A stretch of 64,000 nucleotides of DNA from Lachnospiraceae bacterium (GCA_014799465.1 JAAVHZ010000014.1:82492-146491), one strand, 5' to 3'; counted from the first letter of the stretch, positions 45,867 through 55,057 are shown. Notes: a model not told the origin generated them from the sequence alone. Made by a program: numbers and translations.

Positions 45867-46448
45867 TTAAAGACAGCCAAGTTCAATTAATACATTTTGT
45901 ATTTCATCTCTTACCTCTTTTTCATCAATAGAAATGTGCTTAATTAATAAGTTCTCCGGTTCAAAATCTTCATATGGAAATACCTCCGTATGATAGGGTC
46001 CCTCATCGTAACTACAAAAATCATATCGTTCTCTAATATTGATAAGTTCCCTCAATAGCTCTACATCATTATCAGACGAAACATTAATATCTATAAATTC
46101 CCGATATCTGTCCATTATATAATGCGGACGTTTTTCACCACATATTTTAAATGCCTCTAATCCCCACTCTTTCAACTGCTCTGCATACAATGTTTTTCTG
46201 AATACTAATGCCATTAACCTCTGATTCAAAATTCCTAAACAGGTAGAAATCTGTACCTTTTCGTTCCACGCAGGCTGCAGATAACTTTTTCTACGATTTG
46301 CCAGTACCTCCCCATTTAGCAAATATGCTTCATAAATATTAATACTATTTGTCTTTAATGCATCCGAAATAAACCATGAAAGCTCTGCTGCAAGAATACT
46401 CTTATTCTCTGTCTGATTAATCATTTCTAATAACTCATCTATATTCAT
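45867..46448 (-). CDS. Hypothetical protein
   Basis: 193-residue acidic, mostly helical protein of unknown family. Segments include NIDELLEMINQTENKSILAAELSWFISDALK and YFPYEDFEP-like acidic stretches near the C-terminus. No membrane segment or catalytic motif is visible. ATG 46448 follows GGGAG by about 9 nt, which is better placed than the in-frame start at 46475. It has its own promoter (46562-46590). It might be a stand-alone immunity-type protein, but nothing proves that. Confidence 0.55.
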   Translation of the reverse strand: MNIDELLEMINQTENKSILAAELSWFISDALKTNSINIYEAYLLNGEVLANRRKSYLQPAWNEKVQISTCLGILNQRLMALVFRKTLYAEQLKEWGLEAFKICGEKRPHYIMDRYREFIDINVSSDNDVELLRELINIRERYDFCSYDEGPYHTEVFPYEDFEPENLLIKHISIDEKEVRDEIQNVLIELGCL

Positions 46449-46873
46449 ATCTTTGCTTCTCCCATCTATCCGCAATTTATCGATTCGTAAACACAGGTAT
46501 TAAATCTGACACTACAGTTAAATGTATGTAACTTCTTTTCTACGATACCCCAATATTATTTATTATATCATAACAAACGGCTTCTGTATAGCAAACAGAA
46601 ATCAGTACCAGTATAATAGATACTGTCTCATTTAACATAATCTGATTGATACAATAAGCAGGGAACAGTTCAATAAATTTTCTTCATATTTCCTAAATTC
46701 TTCCATGGCAAATTTCAAACTTAGAGATTTCCAAACTAGATAATCCCCTAACTCTTATAATAAATGCTAATATAGCAAATGGAGTATCACAAAATAAATA
46801 ATATCTATCGAAAATCATTTATTAAGTGACACTCCATATGTACACATATATCAACCTTACAAATCAGATTCTT
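46449..46873. other. Intergenic region with promoter and hairpin
   Basis: No gene seen. It holds the promoter of the 193-residue gene (46562-46590) and, nearer agrB, a hairpin with arms GGAGTATCAC (46781-46790) and GTGACACTCC (46826-46835) plus an inner AATAAAT/ATTTATT stem. That hairpin may end the agrDB transcript, though it lacks a T-tract. Confidence 0.5.
46562..46590 (-). promoter_or_regulatory. Predicted promoter of 193-residue gene
   Basis: -35-like TATACA (46585-46590), 17-nt spacer, -10 TATAAT (46562-46567) with extended TGA, about 115 nt before the ATG at 46448. Confidence 0.55.
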
Positions 46874-47446
46874 TTACTCAAACTCCGCTTGAATAATTCC
46901 CACAATCAATGATATACCCAGTACCATAAATGCCATTACAATACTAATCGCAATTCCTTTAAAACCGATTGCCATAAAAGTAACAGCAGACATAGTCTCA
47001 ATACACCATATTGTAACTGCCTTTCTTCTGTAAACAACACATTCTATACTGTCAAGTGGTTTATTTTTTGATTCTACAGGGGTTAATACTAATATTATAA
47101 CACTTGATATTATCAATAATACTATACAGATAAAACTATCTATCCTAACATATTTTATCACTGAAAGCACTACTGCAATTATTGAAGCCGTCAGCAGATA
47201 ACATCTTAATGGTGTGGATGAATGATAACCTCCTGCATATGTTCTTAACATCATAAACGCAAACACAAACAGTATACCTTCCCAAAATTCTCCAACAACA
47301 ATGCCTAAAATAATGGTAGTCAGTATGTTCAAGGCTGTTGCTAACATCTGTTCCAGTCCAAACTGATATATTTCAAAATCGTCATATTCTATTACATCAG
47401 TTCTTAGTAATTGATTAGTAATCTTTTCTGAAATATTTCTGAACAT
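46874..47446 (-). CDS. agrB: AgrB peptide protease/exporter
   Basis: 190-residue membrane protein of the AgrB family. It cleaves the C-terminal part of AgrD and joins the Cys to the new C-terminus as a thiolactone. The catalytic pair is present at H75 and C82 (RTYAGGYHSSTPLRCYLLTA), close to H77/C84 of Staphylococcus AgrB, and about six membrane segments follow. Its ATG overlaps the agrD stop (TAATG at 47444-47448), so the two are coupled. The gene looks intact even though the receptor and regulator genes upstream are broken. Confidence 0.92.
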   Translation of the reverse strand: MFRNISEKITNQLLRTDVIEYDDFEIYQFGLEQMLATALNILTTIILGIVVGEFWEGILFVFAFMMLRTYAGGYHSSTPLRCYLLTASIIAVVLSVIKYVRIDSFICIVLLIISSVIILVLTPVESKNKPLDSIECVVYRRKAVTIWCIETMSAVTFMAIGFKGIAISIVMAFMVLGISLIVGIIQAEFE

Positions 47447-47589
47447 TAAAACTTCCTGAGCCCTTTTACTTTTTTCGGTAATTTAGGCTGATTAAAAAAG
47501 TAACTGCATAAGGAATTTGCACTCCTTTTTGACATATTATATGCCAGACTGGCGATTACCTTTTCCACTTTCTTACTCTTACTATCCAT
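47446..47589 (-). CDS. agrD: AgrD autoinducer peptide precursor
   Basis: 47-residue peptide gene. The N-terminal half is a basic amphipathic helix (SKKVEKVIASLAYNMSKRSA). Then comes the core with the single Cys, C28 in LCSYFF, and a C-terminal NQPKLPKKVKG tail. This follows the AgrD plan: in S. aureus the ring C-x4 is followed by DEPEVP; here C-SYFF is followed by NQPKLP. The predicted signal is therefore a five-residue thiolactone ring CSYFF with a short N-terminal tail. AGGAGG lies 8 nt before the ATG. The start and coupling to agrB leave little doubt. Confidence 0.85.
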   Translation of the reverse strand: MDSKSKKVEKVIASLAYNMSKRSANSLCSYFFNQPKLPKKVKGLRKF

Positions 47590-47799
47590 TTAATCTTCCT
47601 CCTATTATTTATAAATATAATATTTAGAAGGATATCACAAAAATTGCATTTATGCCGACTTTTGTCGAAATTTGTATATGCTTTTGTATAAATTTACAGT
47701 TTTACCTTTTATATACATAACCTGAATTATCCCAGTCCAAAACTTTTACACAGTTGTATCCTGTACTATAATTACTATATGTAAGCTGTACTGAACAAT
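47590..47799. other. agrDB upstream region
   Basis: No gene. It contains a short hyphenated dyad CGACTTTTGTCG and AT-rich hexamers upstream of the agrD ribosome site, where an agrDB promoter and regulator site would be expected. No -35/-10 pair is convincing. Confidence 0.4.
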
Positions 47800-48273
47800 T
47801 CAAACATAAAGAATAATATTTACCACAAATTGATTGTCATTATGCTTAAAATATATTATTCCATTATACTTTTCAATAACTTTCCCAACACTTTCAATTC
47901 CTATATCTGCCGGAATCACAATATTCGACTCTACAGTTATTCCCTTCTCTGATGCTTTAGTTAATTTATAATTAATAATACTGTCAATAGCAATATTTCC
48001 CGTCTGACTATACATTTTAGTATTATCCAGCTTTTCTGTCAGCTTAGATATGTAATCACATGCCTTTTCTCTTCTTACAAGCTCTACTTTTGTTTTCTAT
48101 TCAAATATTTTAGATAGCGAATCATACAGATATACAATAATAAAATAGCAAAGAATCTCTATTTCCTTATTAACATTCATATTTTGAAAAAATATTTTCA
48201 TAAATTTATGTATAATATATAAATCAAACACATTTGTAAGCAGAAATACCGTGCTGTTCATTGCAGATTCCAT
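47800..48273 (-). pseudogene. agrC: agrC histidine kinase remnant
   Basis: Reads in one frame from ATG 48273 (overlapping the agrA stop as TAATG) but is interrupted by TAG at 48097-48099. Before the TAG are 58 hydrophobic residues of an AgrC-like sensor. After it come the linker VELVRREKACDYISKLTEKL, the GHKL-type dimerisation part GNIAIDSIINYKLTKASEKGITV, and the very end of the kinase (GIESVGKVIEKYNG). Most of the membrane domain and the ATP-binding N-, G1 and F boxes are missing, so the kinase cannot work. A normal AgrC has about 430 residues. Confidence 0.8.
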
Positions 48274-48992
48274 TAAATGTTCCCCATTTTGATTTTCATA
48301 TGCATTTCACGGATAGACTTTCTTCTTGACTGACTAATGGAAAATATCCTTCCGTCTGTCATTGTAACCTGCTCATAGCCAAACTTCTTAATATATCTAT
48401 AATTTACAATAGTTGATTTGTGTATAAATAAAAACTTATTTGCTTTTACTGCTGCATATATATTTTCCATTGAATCATAAAATTCATCAATACTTTCTTT
48501 TGTTACAATGCTTACCTTTCTATTATTATTTTCAAAATTTAATATGTCTGAAATGGAAACTTTAAAAAATTCATAACCTTTCTTATATGTAAAGATGTGA
48601 TTATCCTGTTCTGAAATAACTAAGTATTTATCAATAACCTTTTTTATTTTTTCATAACTGATTGGTTTGACCAGAAAATTAATATGTCTGTAATCAAACA
48701 GTTCCATTGCATAATCTTCCTTTGCTGAGATATAAGCAATCTGAACCACCTCATTCTTTAAATCCTCCCGAATATATTTACCTATATCAACTCCACTCAT
48801 TTCCGGAAACTGAATATCCAGAAATATAATGTCATAAGTAGTTCTTCTCATTTCATCACACAAAGTTTTATCGGAATAAAAAATATCAATATCATATTTT
48901 ATCGATAACTCATTAAAAATACTTACCAGTATGTCCTCAAGCTAAGAACATACCGGTAAGTAATCATCACATACTGCCACACTTATGTACAT
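48273..48992 (-). pseudogene. agrA: agrA LytTR response regulator with internal stop
   Basis: From ATG 48992 (AAGGAG 8 nt before it) the frame reads MYISVAVCDDYLPVCS, then TAG (48942-48944), then continues in the same frame as LEDILVSIFNEL and on through a complete receiver (phospho-acceptor in IIFLDIQFPEMSG) and a LytTR DNA-binding domain (SISDILNFENNNRK...FLFIHKSTIVNYRYIKKF). With the stop read as an amino acid it would be 239 residues, the normal AgrA length. A single C-to-T change of a Gln codon explains the TAG. A restart at ATG 48863 would lack the first receiver strand and acidic pocket. Confidence 0.8.
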
Positions 48993-49041
48993 TATCATCG
49001 CTCCTTACCTTATTTGTAGATTTTTGTAAATATCTGTCATT

Positions 49042-49047
49042 ATTATA
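49042..49047 (-). promoter_or_regulatory. -10 element upstream of agrA
   Basis: TATAAT with an upstream TGG (extended -10), about 50 nt before the agrA start; no good -35 is seen. It suggests the broken agrAC genes may still be transcribed. Confidence 0.35.
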
Positions 49048-49095
49048 CCATTTATGCGACTATAATGCTTTTAAAACTTTGGATAGTGCTATTCT

Positions 49096-50184
49096 TTAAT
49101 ATTCACAAATATCTGCTTTTAACAATTTCCTGCTTCTTGTAAAGATAAGAGGAATTATTATCATCACATTGCAAAACAACAATCCTGCAAGTGCAACCGG
49201 ATGGAAATATCTCAAATATTTTCCAACGGGATAAAGTACCATATGATTTAAAAGATACAATGATGTAAAAGCCACTATTCCTCCCACTGTAATGCCAATA
49301 ATATCCATACACAACAATTCACCTGATATCTTTGCAATAATTCTCTGCTTTGATATACCTATAGCACGATAAACGGCAAATTCAAAGTGCCTTCTCTGAT
49401 ACATTCCGATAAACGCTGCATTTATCGTCACTGACATAATAAGAGATATAAGCATAACTATAAACATATACAAAATATTAAATACTCCTAACTGTCCCTC
49501 TAATCTATCTCTCAGATTCTCCTTTATGTGTACGTTATAACTATTCTGGTACTTACATACATAATCAAACAGTTCTTTATTTTCCATCTTATCGCTGAAT
49601 ATTAGTATTTGATTAGGTAAATCCTTATTAATAAAGTATAATAAATAACCATCCTCATTAGTTATAAAATCCAATGTATATTCCCCAAATACATGATTTT
49701 CATTCTTTATATCACTATCTATCTTATCCCCTTTCTTTAGTCCTGCATTTGCAGCAAACCTACTGCTCATTACTGCACTTCCATCGTTAAGTTTTAAAAA
49801 ATCACATTCAATCCCCATATAATCGCAATAAGCCTTAAAGTCATCAACTGTACTGAATGTCAAATCTAAAGTATCCATTGTAAATCCCATTATTGACTCT
49901 AATGAAAAACCATTATAAGATGCAACAGGCATCGCTTTTACCTTATCATCTTTTAAAATTTTTTCTTTAAATAATTGAAATTCGTGTCCGTTTTTGTCTG
50001 AAGCAGCCTGTTTCACTATTAACATTTTATCACTATATTCCAAAGACAACTTCCAATTATCAAACGCATTTGACACATAAAGCCCGCCAAGATACACTCC
50101 ATAACTCAAAAAAATCATAAATATCAATAAAATGCACTTCTTTTTATTTTCCTTGATAAAGTATATAGGTGAAAACGGTGTCAT
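49096..50184 (-). CDS. FtsX-like ABC transporter permease
   Basis: 362-residue permease of the MacB/FtsX class: one N-terminal membrane helix (about 12-34), a large extracellular domain (about 35-235), then three helices (about 238-265, 285-315, 325-350). Its ATG overlaps the stop of the ATPase gene (ATGA at 50181-50184), so it is coupled to it. Such transporters export or detoxify peptides or act in lipoprotein and signal handling rather than bulk import. It is the third gene of a permease-ATPase-permease operon that follows a two-component system. Confidence 0.85.
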   Translation of the reverse strand: MTPFSPIYFIKENKKKCILLIFMIFLSYGVYLGGLYVSNAFDNWKLSLEYSDKMLIVKQAASDKNGHEFQLFKEKILKDDKVKAMPVASYNGFSLESIMGFTMDTLDLTFSTVDDFKAYCDYMGIECDFLKLNDGSAVMSSRFAANAGLKKGDKIDSDIKNENHVFGEYTLDFITNEDGYLLYFINKDLPNQILIFSDKMENKELFDYVCKYQNSYNVHIKENLRDRLEGQLGVFNILYMFIVMLISLIMSVTINAAFIGMYQRRHFEFAVYRAIGISKQRIIAKISGELLCMDIIGITVGGIVAFTSLYLLNHMVLYPVGKYLRYFHPVALAGLLFCNVMIIIPLIFTRSRKLLKADICEY

Positions 50185-50858
50185 ACTTTTTCACCGCCTT
50201 TTATAGCACTTATATTACCATCCCACATCTCAATTACACTGTCTGCATTTTTCAAAATTGAGTGGTCGTGTGTTATGACAAGTACAAGATTTTCTTTTGA
50301 GTAATCCTTTAATATCTCCATAACAGAAAAAGCATTTTCATGGTCAAGTGCGGCTGTGGGCTCATCTGCAAATAGTACCTTCGGTTCATTTATCATAGCC
50401 CTTGCTATTGCGGTTCTTTGTCTCTGACCTCCGGAAAGCTTTGACGGACGTTTTTTAAATTCTTTCTCCCCTATTCCAAAACTTAAAAGCAGGCTTTTTG
50501 CCCTGTCCATAGTAGTTTTACTTCTGCTTACGGCTGCAAGGGCAACATTGTCAACAGCACTCATATAAGGTACAAGAAAATGTCTCTGAAATACAAAACC
50601 GAACTCATTCCTTCTTAAATTTTCCCTTTGACTGTTTTTAAGTGCCCCAAACTCTATCCCATTATATATAATTTGCCCGTCAGTAGGATTCTTAAGTGTA
50701 GAAAGACAATACATAAGAGTGGATTTTCCACTTCCTGAAGGCCCTATAATACCTACTAATCCCTTGTCAGGGAGCATCAAATCAAACCCGCCAAGGGCAT
50801 AGATTTTTTCTGATTTTTCCATATCATAAATCATGGTAATCTTTTTTATATCAAACAT
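50181..50858 (-). CDS. ABC transporter ATP-binding protein (MacB/LolD class)
   Basis: 225-residue ATPase: Walker A GPSGSGKS, Q-loop FVFQRHF, signature LSGGQRQRTAIARA, Walker B VLFADEPTAALD, H-loop VITHDHS. This belongs to the class paired with FtsX-like permeases, here the genes on both sides. ATG 50858 has AAGGAGG 5 nt upstream; a longer frame to 50885 is not needed. The substrate is unknown; antimicrobial peptides are common clients when such operons sit next to a two-component system. Confidence 0.9.
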   Translation of the reverse strand: MFDIKKITMIYDMEKSEKIYALGGFDLMLPDKGLVGIIGPSGSGKSTLMYCLSTLKNPTDGQIIYNGIEFGALKNSQRENLRRNEFGFVFQRHFLVPYMSAVDNVALAAVSRSKTTMDRAKSLLLSFGIGEKEFKKRPSKLSGGQRQRTAIARAMINEPKVLFADEPTAALDHENAFSVMEILKDYSKENLVLVITHDHSILKNADSVIEMWDGNISAIKGGEKV

Positions 50859-50868
50859 ATTTTCCTCC

Positions 50869-52026
50869 TTAATACAAATCATCATCTATAGCATCAATGG
50901 TACGTATCTTATATAGTGCAAATCTTACCGGAATATGAAGCATTCCTAAAATCAGTACATATGAACAAAAAATCTCGGCTATAGTTTCAGGCAAAAAGTA
51001 CCTGCATTTAATTCCTAATGGTTCTATCATAACGTAATCAAGAAGGTTCACCAGAATAAATACTACTATACCTCCTAAGACAAAAGCCATGCCAAAAGTA
51101 AATAAAAGTTCCCTTAAAATAGAAAAGTAAATTTCTTTTCTCTGATATCCTATGGAGCAGTAGAGACACCATTCATTATGGCGGTCACGCAGATACATTG
51201 TATATACAATAAATATTGACAATGAAAGTATTATCATAATTGCCATATATATAACTTTCGTAGAATTATCTATTATATCTTTAATATCTGATTTTACAAA
51301 CTGCTTTCCCCATTTATAATCAACAGTCAATTCTGTCTGCTCTACTCCATACTTATGAATAACTGCATTTATATCCTTTATGCTTCCATCCGAAAGTACT
51401 GTGAGCATATTATTTTGATTTTGTATTTCGCTTTTAATACCACATCCAAAATACAGGTCACAGTCAACCACTCCCACTATTACATAATTTTTCTGATAAT
51501 CGTCTTCCCTGAAATATCCGTTAAGTTCAAACCCGCCATTTTGCATAGACTTTTTGTCTAACACTATTTCTCCACTATTTTGAGGAAGTCTTCCCCTGAT
51601 AAGTTTTGCATTAAAATGGTTCAAAATTATAGGAACTTCCTCTTTATCTACACATGGAATTTCAACAGTCATATTTCCTATGGCAGGAACTATCATATTA
51701 TAAATAATCTGTGCATAGTAAACCTGCTCTACTCCCTTTTCACTCTTAAGCTTTTCGGCTATCTCCAGATTTTTTTCTTTTACCGCTGCTTCCAAATCTT
51801 CCTCGCTGTATTCGTGGCTGTTAAGTCCTAATGAACTTTCCGTAATACCTATATATTGTATTTTTTTCGTATTTTTCAGACAAATTGTGGAAAACGTTTC
51901 TTCTGTAGTAGATAGCAAAAACTTTGTTAGATATACAGCTATAAAACAAAGTCCAAGACTTACTATAAGCACTGCAACACGATGTTTATTGTTTTTAATG
52001 TAATTTATGGCAGATAACTTCTGCAT
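50869..52026 (-). CDS. FtsX-like ABC transporter permease
   Basis: 385-residue permease with an N-terminal helix (about 14-35), an extracellular domain (about 36-255) and three C-terminal helices; RDRHNEWCLYCSIGYQRKEIYFSILRELL is the usual coupling segment of this class. ATG 52026 lies 9 nt after GGAGGTG. The first gene of the transporter operon, separated from the two-component genes by a terminator, so the transporter has its own promoter, possibly controlled by the response regulator next door. Confidence 0.85.
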   Translation of the reverse strand: MQKLSAINYIKNNKHRVAVLIVSLGLCFIAVYLTKFLLSTTEETFSTICLKNTKKIQYIGITESSLGLNSHEYSEEDLEAAVKEKNLEIAEKLKSEKGVEQVYYAQIIYNMIVPAIGNMTVEIPCVDKEEVPIILNHFNAKLIRGRLPQNSGEIVLDKKSMQNGGFELNGYFREDDYQKNYVIVGVVDCDLYFGCGIKSEIQNQNNMLTVLSDGSIKDINAVIHKYGVEQTELTVDYKWGKQFVKSDIKDIIDNSTKVIYMAIMIILSLSIFIVYTMYLRDRHNEWCLYCSIGYQRKEIYFSILRELLFTFGMAFVLGGIVVFILVNLLDYVMIEPLGIKCRYFLPETIAEIFCSYVLILGMLHIPVRFALYKIRTIDAIDDDLY

Positions 52027-52084
52027 TTCTATTTTCACCTCCATTTTTTTTGATAAACTCATTTTAGTATAAACTCTATTAAAG

Positions 52085-52127
52085 CAAAAGTGACCGCAGT
52101 CATAAATCATACTATGACTACAGTCAC
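52085..52127 (-). terminator. Terminator after two-component genes
   Basis: Minus strand: perfect 15-bp stem with two G-U pairs (52113-52127 with 52090-52104, 8-nt loop) followed by TTTTGC. The G-U pairs make it stable only as minus-strand RNA, so it ends the response regulator transcript 5 nt after the stop codon. Confidence 0.85.
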
Positions 52128-52131
52128 ATTT

Positions 52132-52758
52132 TCAGCCTTTAAGTGCAACAATAAGTTTTGAACGGTCATGTATTCCCGTTTTATCATAAATTGAAGAAAC
52201 ATAATTTTTTACTGTTCCCTCTGAAATATACAGTGTTTCTGCTATCTGCCTGTTTGTATGCCCCTGTGAAAGCAGAGTACAGATTTCCTTTTCACGTTCA
52301 GTCATACATTCAAGAAGATATGAAGCATCGTTTTTATCCCTACCCATAAGTACAGCCATCCTCTGCATAACCTTACTGTCTATAACAGTCTGTCCTCCCA
52401 TAATCTGCCTGACTGCTCCCAGTATTGCATCTCTCCCACTGTCTTTTAAGAGATACCCGTCTGCCCCGCTTAATATGGCATCAGTAATATTTTTATCATC
52501 ATAAAAAGTTGTAAGTACAAGTATTTTCACACTTGCATAATCTGACTTCAATCTCTTAATAAGTTCTATTCCACCCATGCCTTCCATATTCAAATCCACA
52601 AGTGCAATGTCACAGGGATTTTTAGAGATAACTTCCATTGCTTCACTGCCGTCCCTTGCCATTCCCGTAACATTCATCCCACCGAACGTAAGAATTATCT
52701 CCAGACTTTCAAGAAGCAGCGGTTCATCATCTACAAGCATTACATTATATCTGCACAT
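52132..52758 (-). CDS. NarL/FixJ-type response regulator
   Basis: 208-residue regulator. Receiver domain: acidic pair DDE, phospho-acceptor Asp in IALVDLNMEGMGG, Thr in VLTTFYD and Lys in YLLKDSG. C-terminal LuxR-type helix-turn-helix: LTEREKEICTLLSQGHTNRQIAETLYISEGTVKNYVSSIYDK. ATG 52758 has AAAGGA 5 nt before it; the longer frame to 52848 lies inside the kinase gene. It overlaps the kinase 3' end by 14 nt, so the pair is coupled. Its likely target is the ABC transporter operon just downstream. Confidence 0.9.
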   Translation of the reverse strand: MCRYNVMLVDDEPLLLESLEIILTFGGMNVTGMARDGSEAMEVISKNPCDIALVDLNMEGMGGIELIKRLKSDYASVKILVLTTFYDDKNITDAILSGADGYLLKDSGRDAILGAVRQIMGGQTVIDSKVMQRMAVLMGRDKNDASYLLECMTEREKEICTLLSQGHTNRQIAETLYISEGTVKNYVSSIYDKTGIHDRSKLIVALKG

Positions 52759-53920
52759 TTTCATCCTTTCTAAATATAGGCAGAACAACCTCTGCCTTAA
52801 ATCCATTTTCATTAATAAGTTCCACATCCCCGCCACATCTATGTGCATAGGAAATTATTTTTTTTAACCCAAATCCGGCTTTAATACGCCTCACTCTATT
52901 CTCATTAGAAAAATCACTCTTTCCATTATCCTGAACGCTGACCTTAATATGTCTGCTGTCAGAGACAGCAATTACCGTAAATGAATCTGCATTTCCATGA
53001 CGAACTCCATTTGACAAAAATTCCTGCACTGCCCCAATAAGAAATTCCGCCTGGGTATCCGGTAAATTTATATTATTATCTGATACCAAATAATCAGTAT
53101 GCATCTTTATTTGTGTATCCATTACAAAGTTCTGTGTAATCTCCGTCAAATCCTTTAAAAAATCTTCTATAGATTTAAAATCATTACCATTGTCAAGCAC
53201 TCTTACTGCCTGATGTATAGAATCAAGACTTCCTCTCATCCGCTCATTCGCCTTATTTACTTTTTCCCTCGCTTTATCAGGTGATGAATCCAAAATCATA
53301 TCAGCAGCATCCAAAGTCATAATCGCAGCAGTTATGGAATGCCCAACACTATTATGAATACTGCGGCTTATATTTTCACGCTCCTCAAGACGGGCATTTC
53401 TGTCAGCAAGATAATTTTTAATAATAAGTTCATGGTTAAGCTTTTTCTGATACATCTCATTTATGGCTGCCACACTGACTGACTCTTCAATCCGCATTCT
53501 TACCATAAAATACTCATTTACAGCAGATTCAAAAAATCCCATAACTGACGAAACCATTATTAAAATCAATATATAACAAATTATCCAAGGCGTTTCCACT
53601 GTATGAAATATAGTCTGATATAACCCAAATGTAACTCCGGGAAACAAAATATTTGTCGGTTTTTTATAAAGCCTGCATTCATAAAAAATCAGAAACGAAA
53701 AATTTGTCCCCGAACACCATACAAATGCAGCGGATATAATAATCTGAATACATAATAGAATCAAATCTTTTTCTTCGTTCAAACTTCTAATGGTAAATAC
53801 TATAAAAAGTATTCCCGAAAGCATCAGACACATATATGGATGTCCTGTTTTTAGAACAGAAATACCTGTTAATATAAATAGCAATACTGCTGACTGAACA
53901 AATTGTTGAATCTCACACAT
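52745..53920 (-). CDS. NarL-type sensor histidine kinase
   Basis: 391-residue kinase. About six N-terminal membrane helices (residues 5-150, no large extracellular loop, so it senses within the membrane or through a partner). HisKA_3 dimerisation domain with the phosphorylated His in NISRSIHNSVGHSITAAIM, and an HATPase domain with QEFLSNGVRHG (N-box), VQDNGK and a G-box GFGLKKIISYA. The start is ATG 53920 after a weak GGGTGA site. Intramembrane kinases of this kind beside FtsX-type transporters often respond to cell-envelope stress; here that is inference. Confidence 0.88.
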   Translation of the reverse strand: MCEIQQFVQSAVLLFILTGISVLKTGHPYMCLMLSGILFIVFTIRSLNEEKDLILLCIQIIISAAFVWCSGTNFSFLIFYECRLYKKPTNILFPGVTFGLYQTIFHTVETPWIICYILILIMVSSVMGFFESAVNEYFMVRMRIEESVSVAAINEMYQKKLNHELIIKNYLADRNARLEERENISRSIHNSVGHSITAAIMTLDAADMILDSSPDKAREKVNKANERMRGSLDSIHQAVRVLDNGNDFKSIEDFLKDLTEITQNFVMDTQIKMHTDYLVSDNNINLPDTQAEFLIGAVQEFLSNGVRHGNADSFTVIAVSDSRHIKVSVQDNGKSDFSNENRVRRIKAGFGLKKIISYAHRCGGDVELINENGFKAEVVLPIFRKDENVQI

Positions 53921-53973
53921 AATAATCACCCTGCATATTATATCAGAGAAATCCTTTTTCTTCAACATAACTT

Positions 53974-54022
53974 AAAAAGCTATAACGGAGCATGTCTGTT
54001 CTGCTGCCGTTATAGCTTTTTT
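53974..54022. terminator. Bidirectional terminator
   Basis: 15-bp stem AAAAAGCTATAACGG (53974-53988) with its complement (54007-54021) and an 18-nt loop with a further AGCA/TGCT pair; A/T tracts on both sides. It ends the anti-sigma gene transcript. Confidence 0.85.
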
Positions 54023-54031
54023 CAAATCCTG

Positions 54032-55057
54032 CTATTGTACTGATAAATCTATATCTTCCAATATAGTGTGTATTTCCTCCTCAGACATTCCCGTAAATGT
54101 TAAAACCAATTCATATTCGCCGATAACAGCCATCATTGTTGTTCTTTTTTCCCCGAACTCTTCATCATCTACCAGCTTATATACATATCCGCTTGAAGAT
54201 ACATATTCACGACCATTAGTTGTGGTTTCTCCGGTAATCACCATAAACTCTGTATTTTCCGGATCCTCCATCTTACTTTGAGATAAAGTAAATTTTCCAT
54301 TGCCATATGCAAATTCACCACTGATACTACAATCACTACCAGTACCACTCATAATATAATCAGTACCATTTATAGAATAATCAGCACTCTTGCTTTCCTC
54401 ATCTTCTTCCAGATACTCACACTCTGTATAGGTGGCTTCTCCCATATAGTCACCTTTTAATATTTTTACAAATCCCGCATCCTCTGATGCAGTCTTATAA
54501 TCTTTATACTTATATTCAGTAATATGATTTGCCTTTTTATATTCCTCCCAGACTATCTTATCATCAGAACTCCAGCCTAAATACTCTTCATCCCACACAT
54601 TTTTCTCAATCCATGCATTATCAGTTCCTCCCGTAATATGTTCTTTAAGTGTCTTATTATCCTCTGAATCTTCCGGTAATTCCGGTAGTTTTACACTTTC
54701 AAATTCTGATTTTGATTCAGTGTCAACGCCTCCGGTAGACAATCCGAATTTGAAAATATTTACCCCGTTATTATGCATAACTGCCGCACTTACAGTTCCA
54801 CCTGCCAGTAAAACCAATGCCGCAACTGCAGCTGCCTTTGTTGTATGCTTCAAAATCTTCTTAAATCTATTCATATCCTTTCTCTCCTTTTTCACTATTC
54901 GGAATATGAAGTCATCCGGCATTCTGTCAGCAGCCTTTAATCCCTGCAGCCTGCATATCTCACGGCTGACTTCCTCCACTTTTTCAAAGTCTTCTGCTTC
55001 TAAATATTTATCCATAAGTATATTTAATTCTTCAATTGAATCATTATTATTATTCAT
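54032..55057 (-). CDS. Anti-sigma factor-like membrane protein
   Basis: 341-residue protein coded just downstream of an ECF sigma gene. Residues 1-65 are a cytoplasmic helical part (EELNILMDKYLEAEDFEKVEEVSREICRLQ...MPDDF) that could bind sigma. One membrane helix (about 72-94) leads to an acidic extracellular domain whose last part (GEYELVLTFTGMSEEEIHTILEDIDL) resembles DUF4367-type lipoprotein-like sensors. The anti-sigma role is inferred from position and topology; no zinc-binding HxxxCxxC is present. AAAGGAGG precedes the ATG. Confidence 0.7.
   Translation of the reverse strand: MNNNNDSIEELNILMDKYLEAEDFEKVEEVSREICRLQGLKAADRMPDDFIFRIVKKERKDMNRFKKILKHTTKAAAVAALVLLAGGTVSAAVMHNNGVNIFKFGLSTGGVDTESKSEFESVKLPELPEDSEDNKTLKEHITGGTDNAWIEKNVWDEEYLGWSSDDKIVWEEYKKANHITEYKYKDYKTASEDAGFVKILKGDYMGEATYTECEYLEEDEESKSADYSINGTDYIMSGTGSDCSISGEFAYGNGKFTLSQSKMEDPENTEFMVITGETTTNGREYVSSSGYVYKLVDDEEFGEKRTTMMAVIGEYELVLTFTGMSEEEIHTILEDIDLSVQ

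Noticed and set aside
48273..48992. TAG recoding (amino acid insertion) in agrA and agrC
   Set aside because: No recoding signal is visible, many other genes here end normally with TAG (for example pfp and the L,D-transpeptidase), and agrC also has large deletions; decay is simpler.
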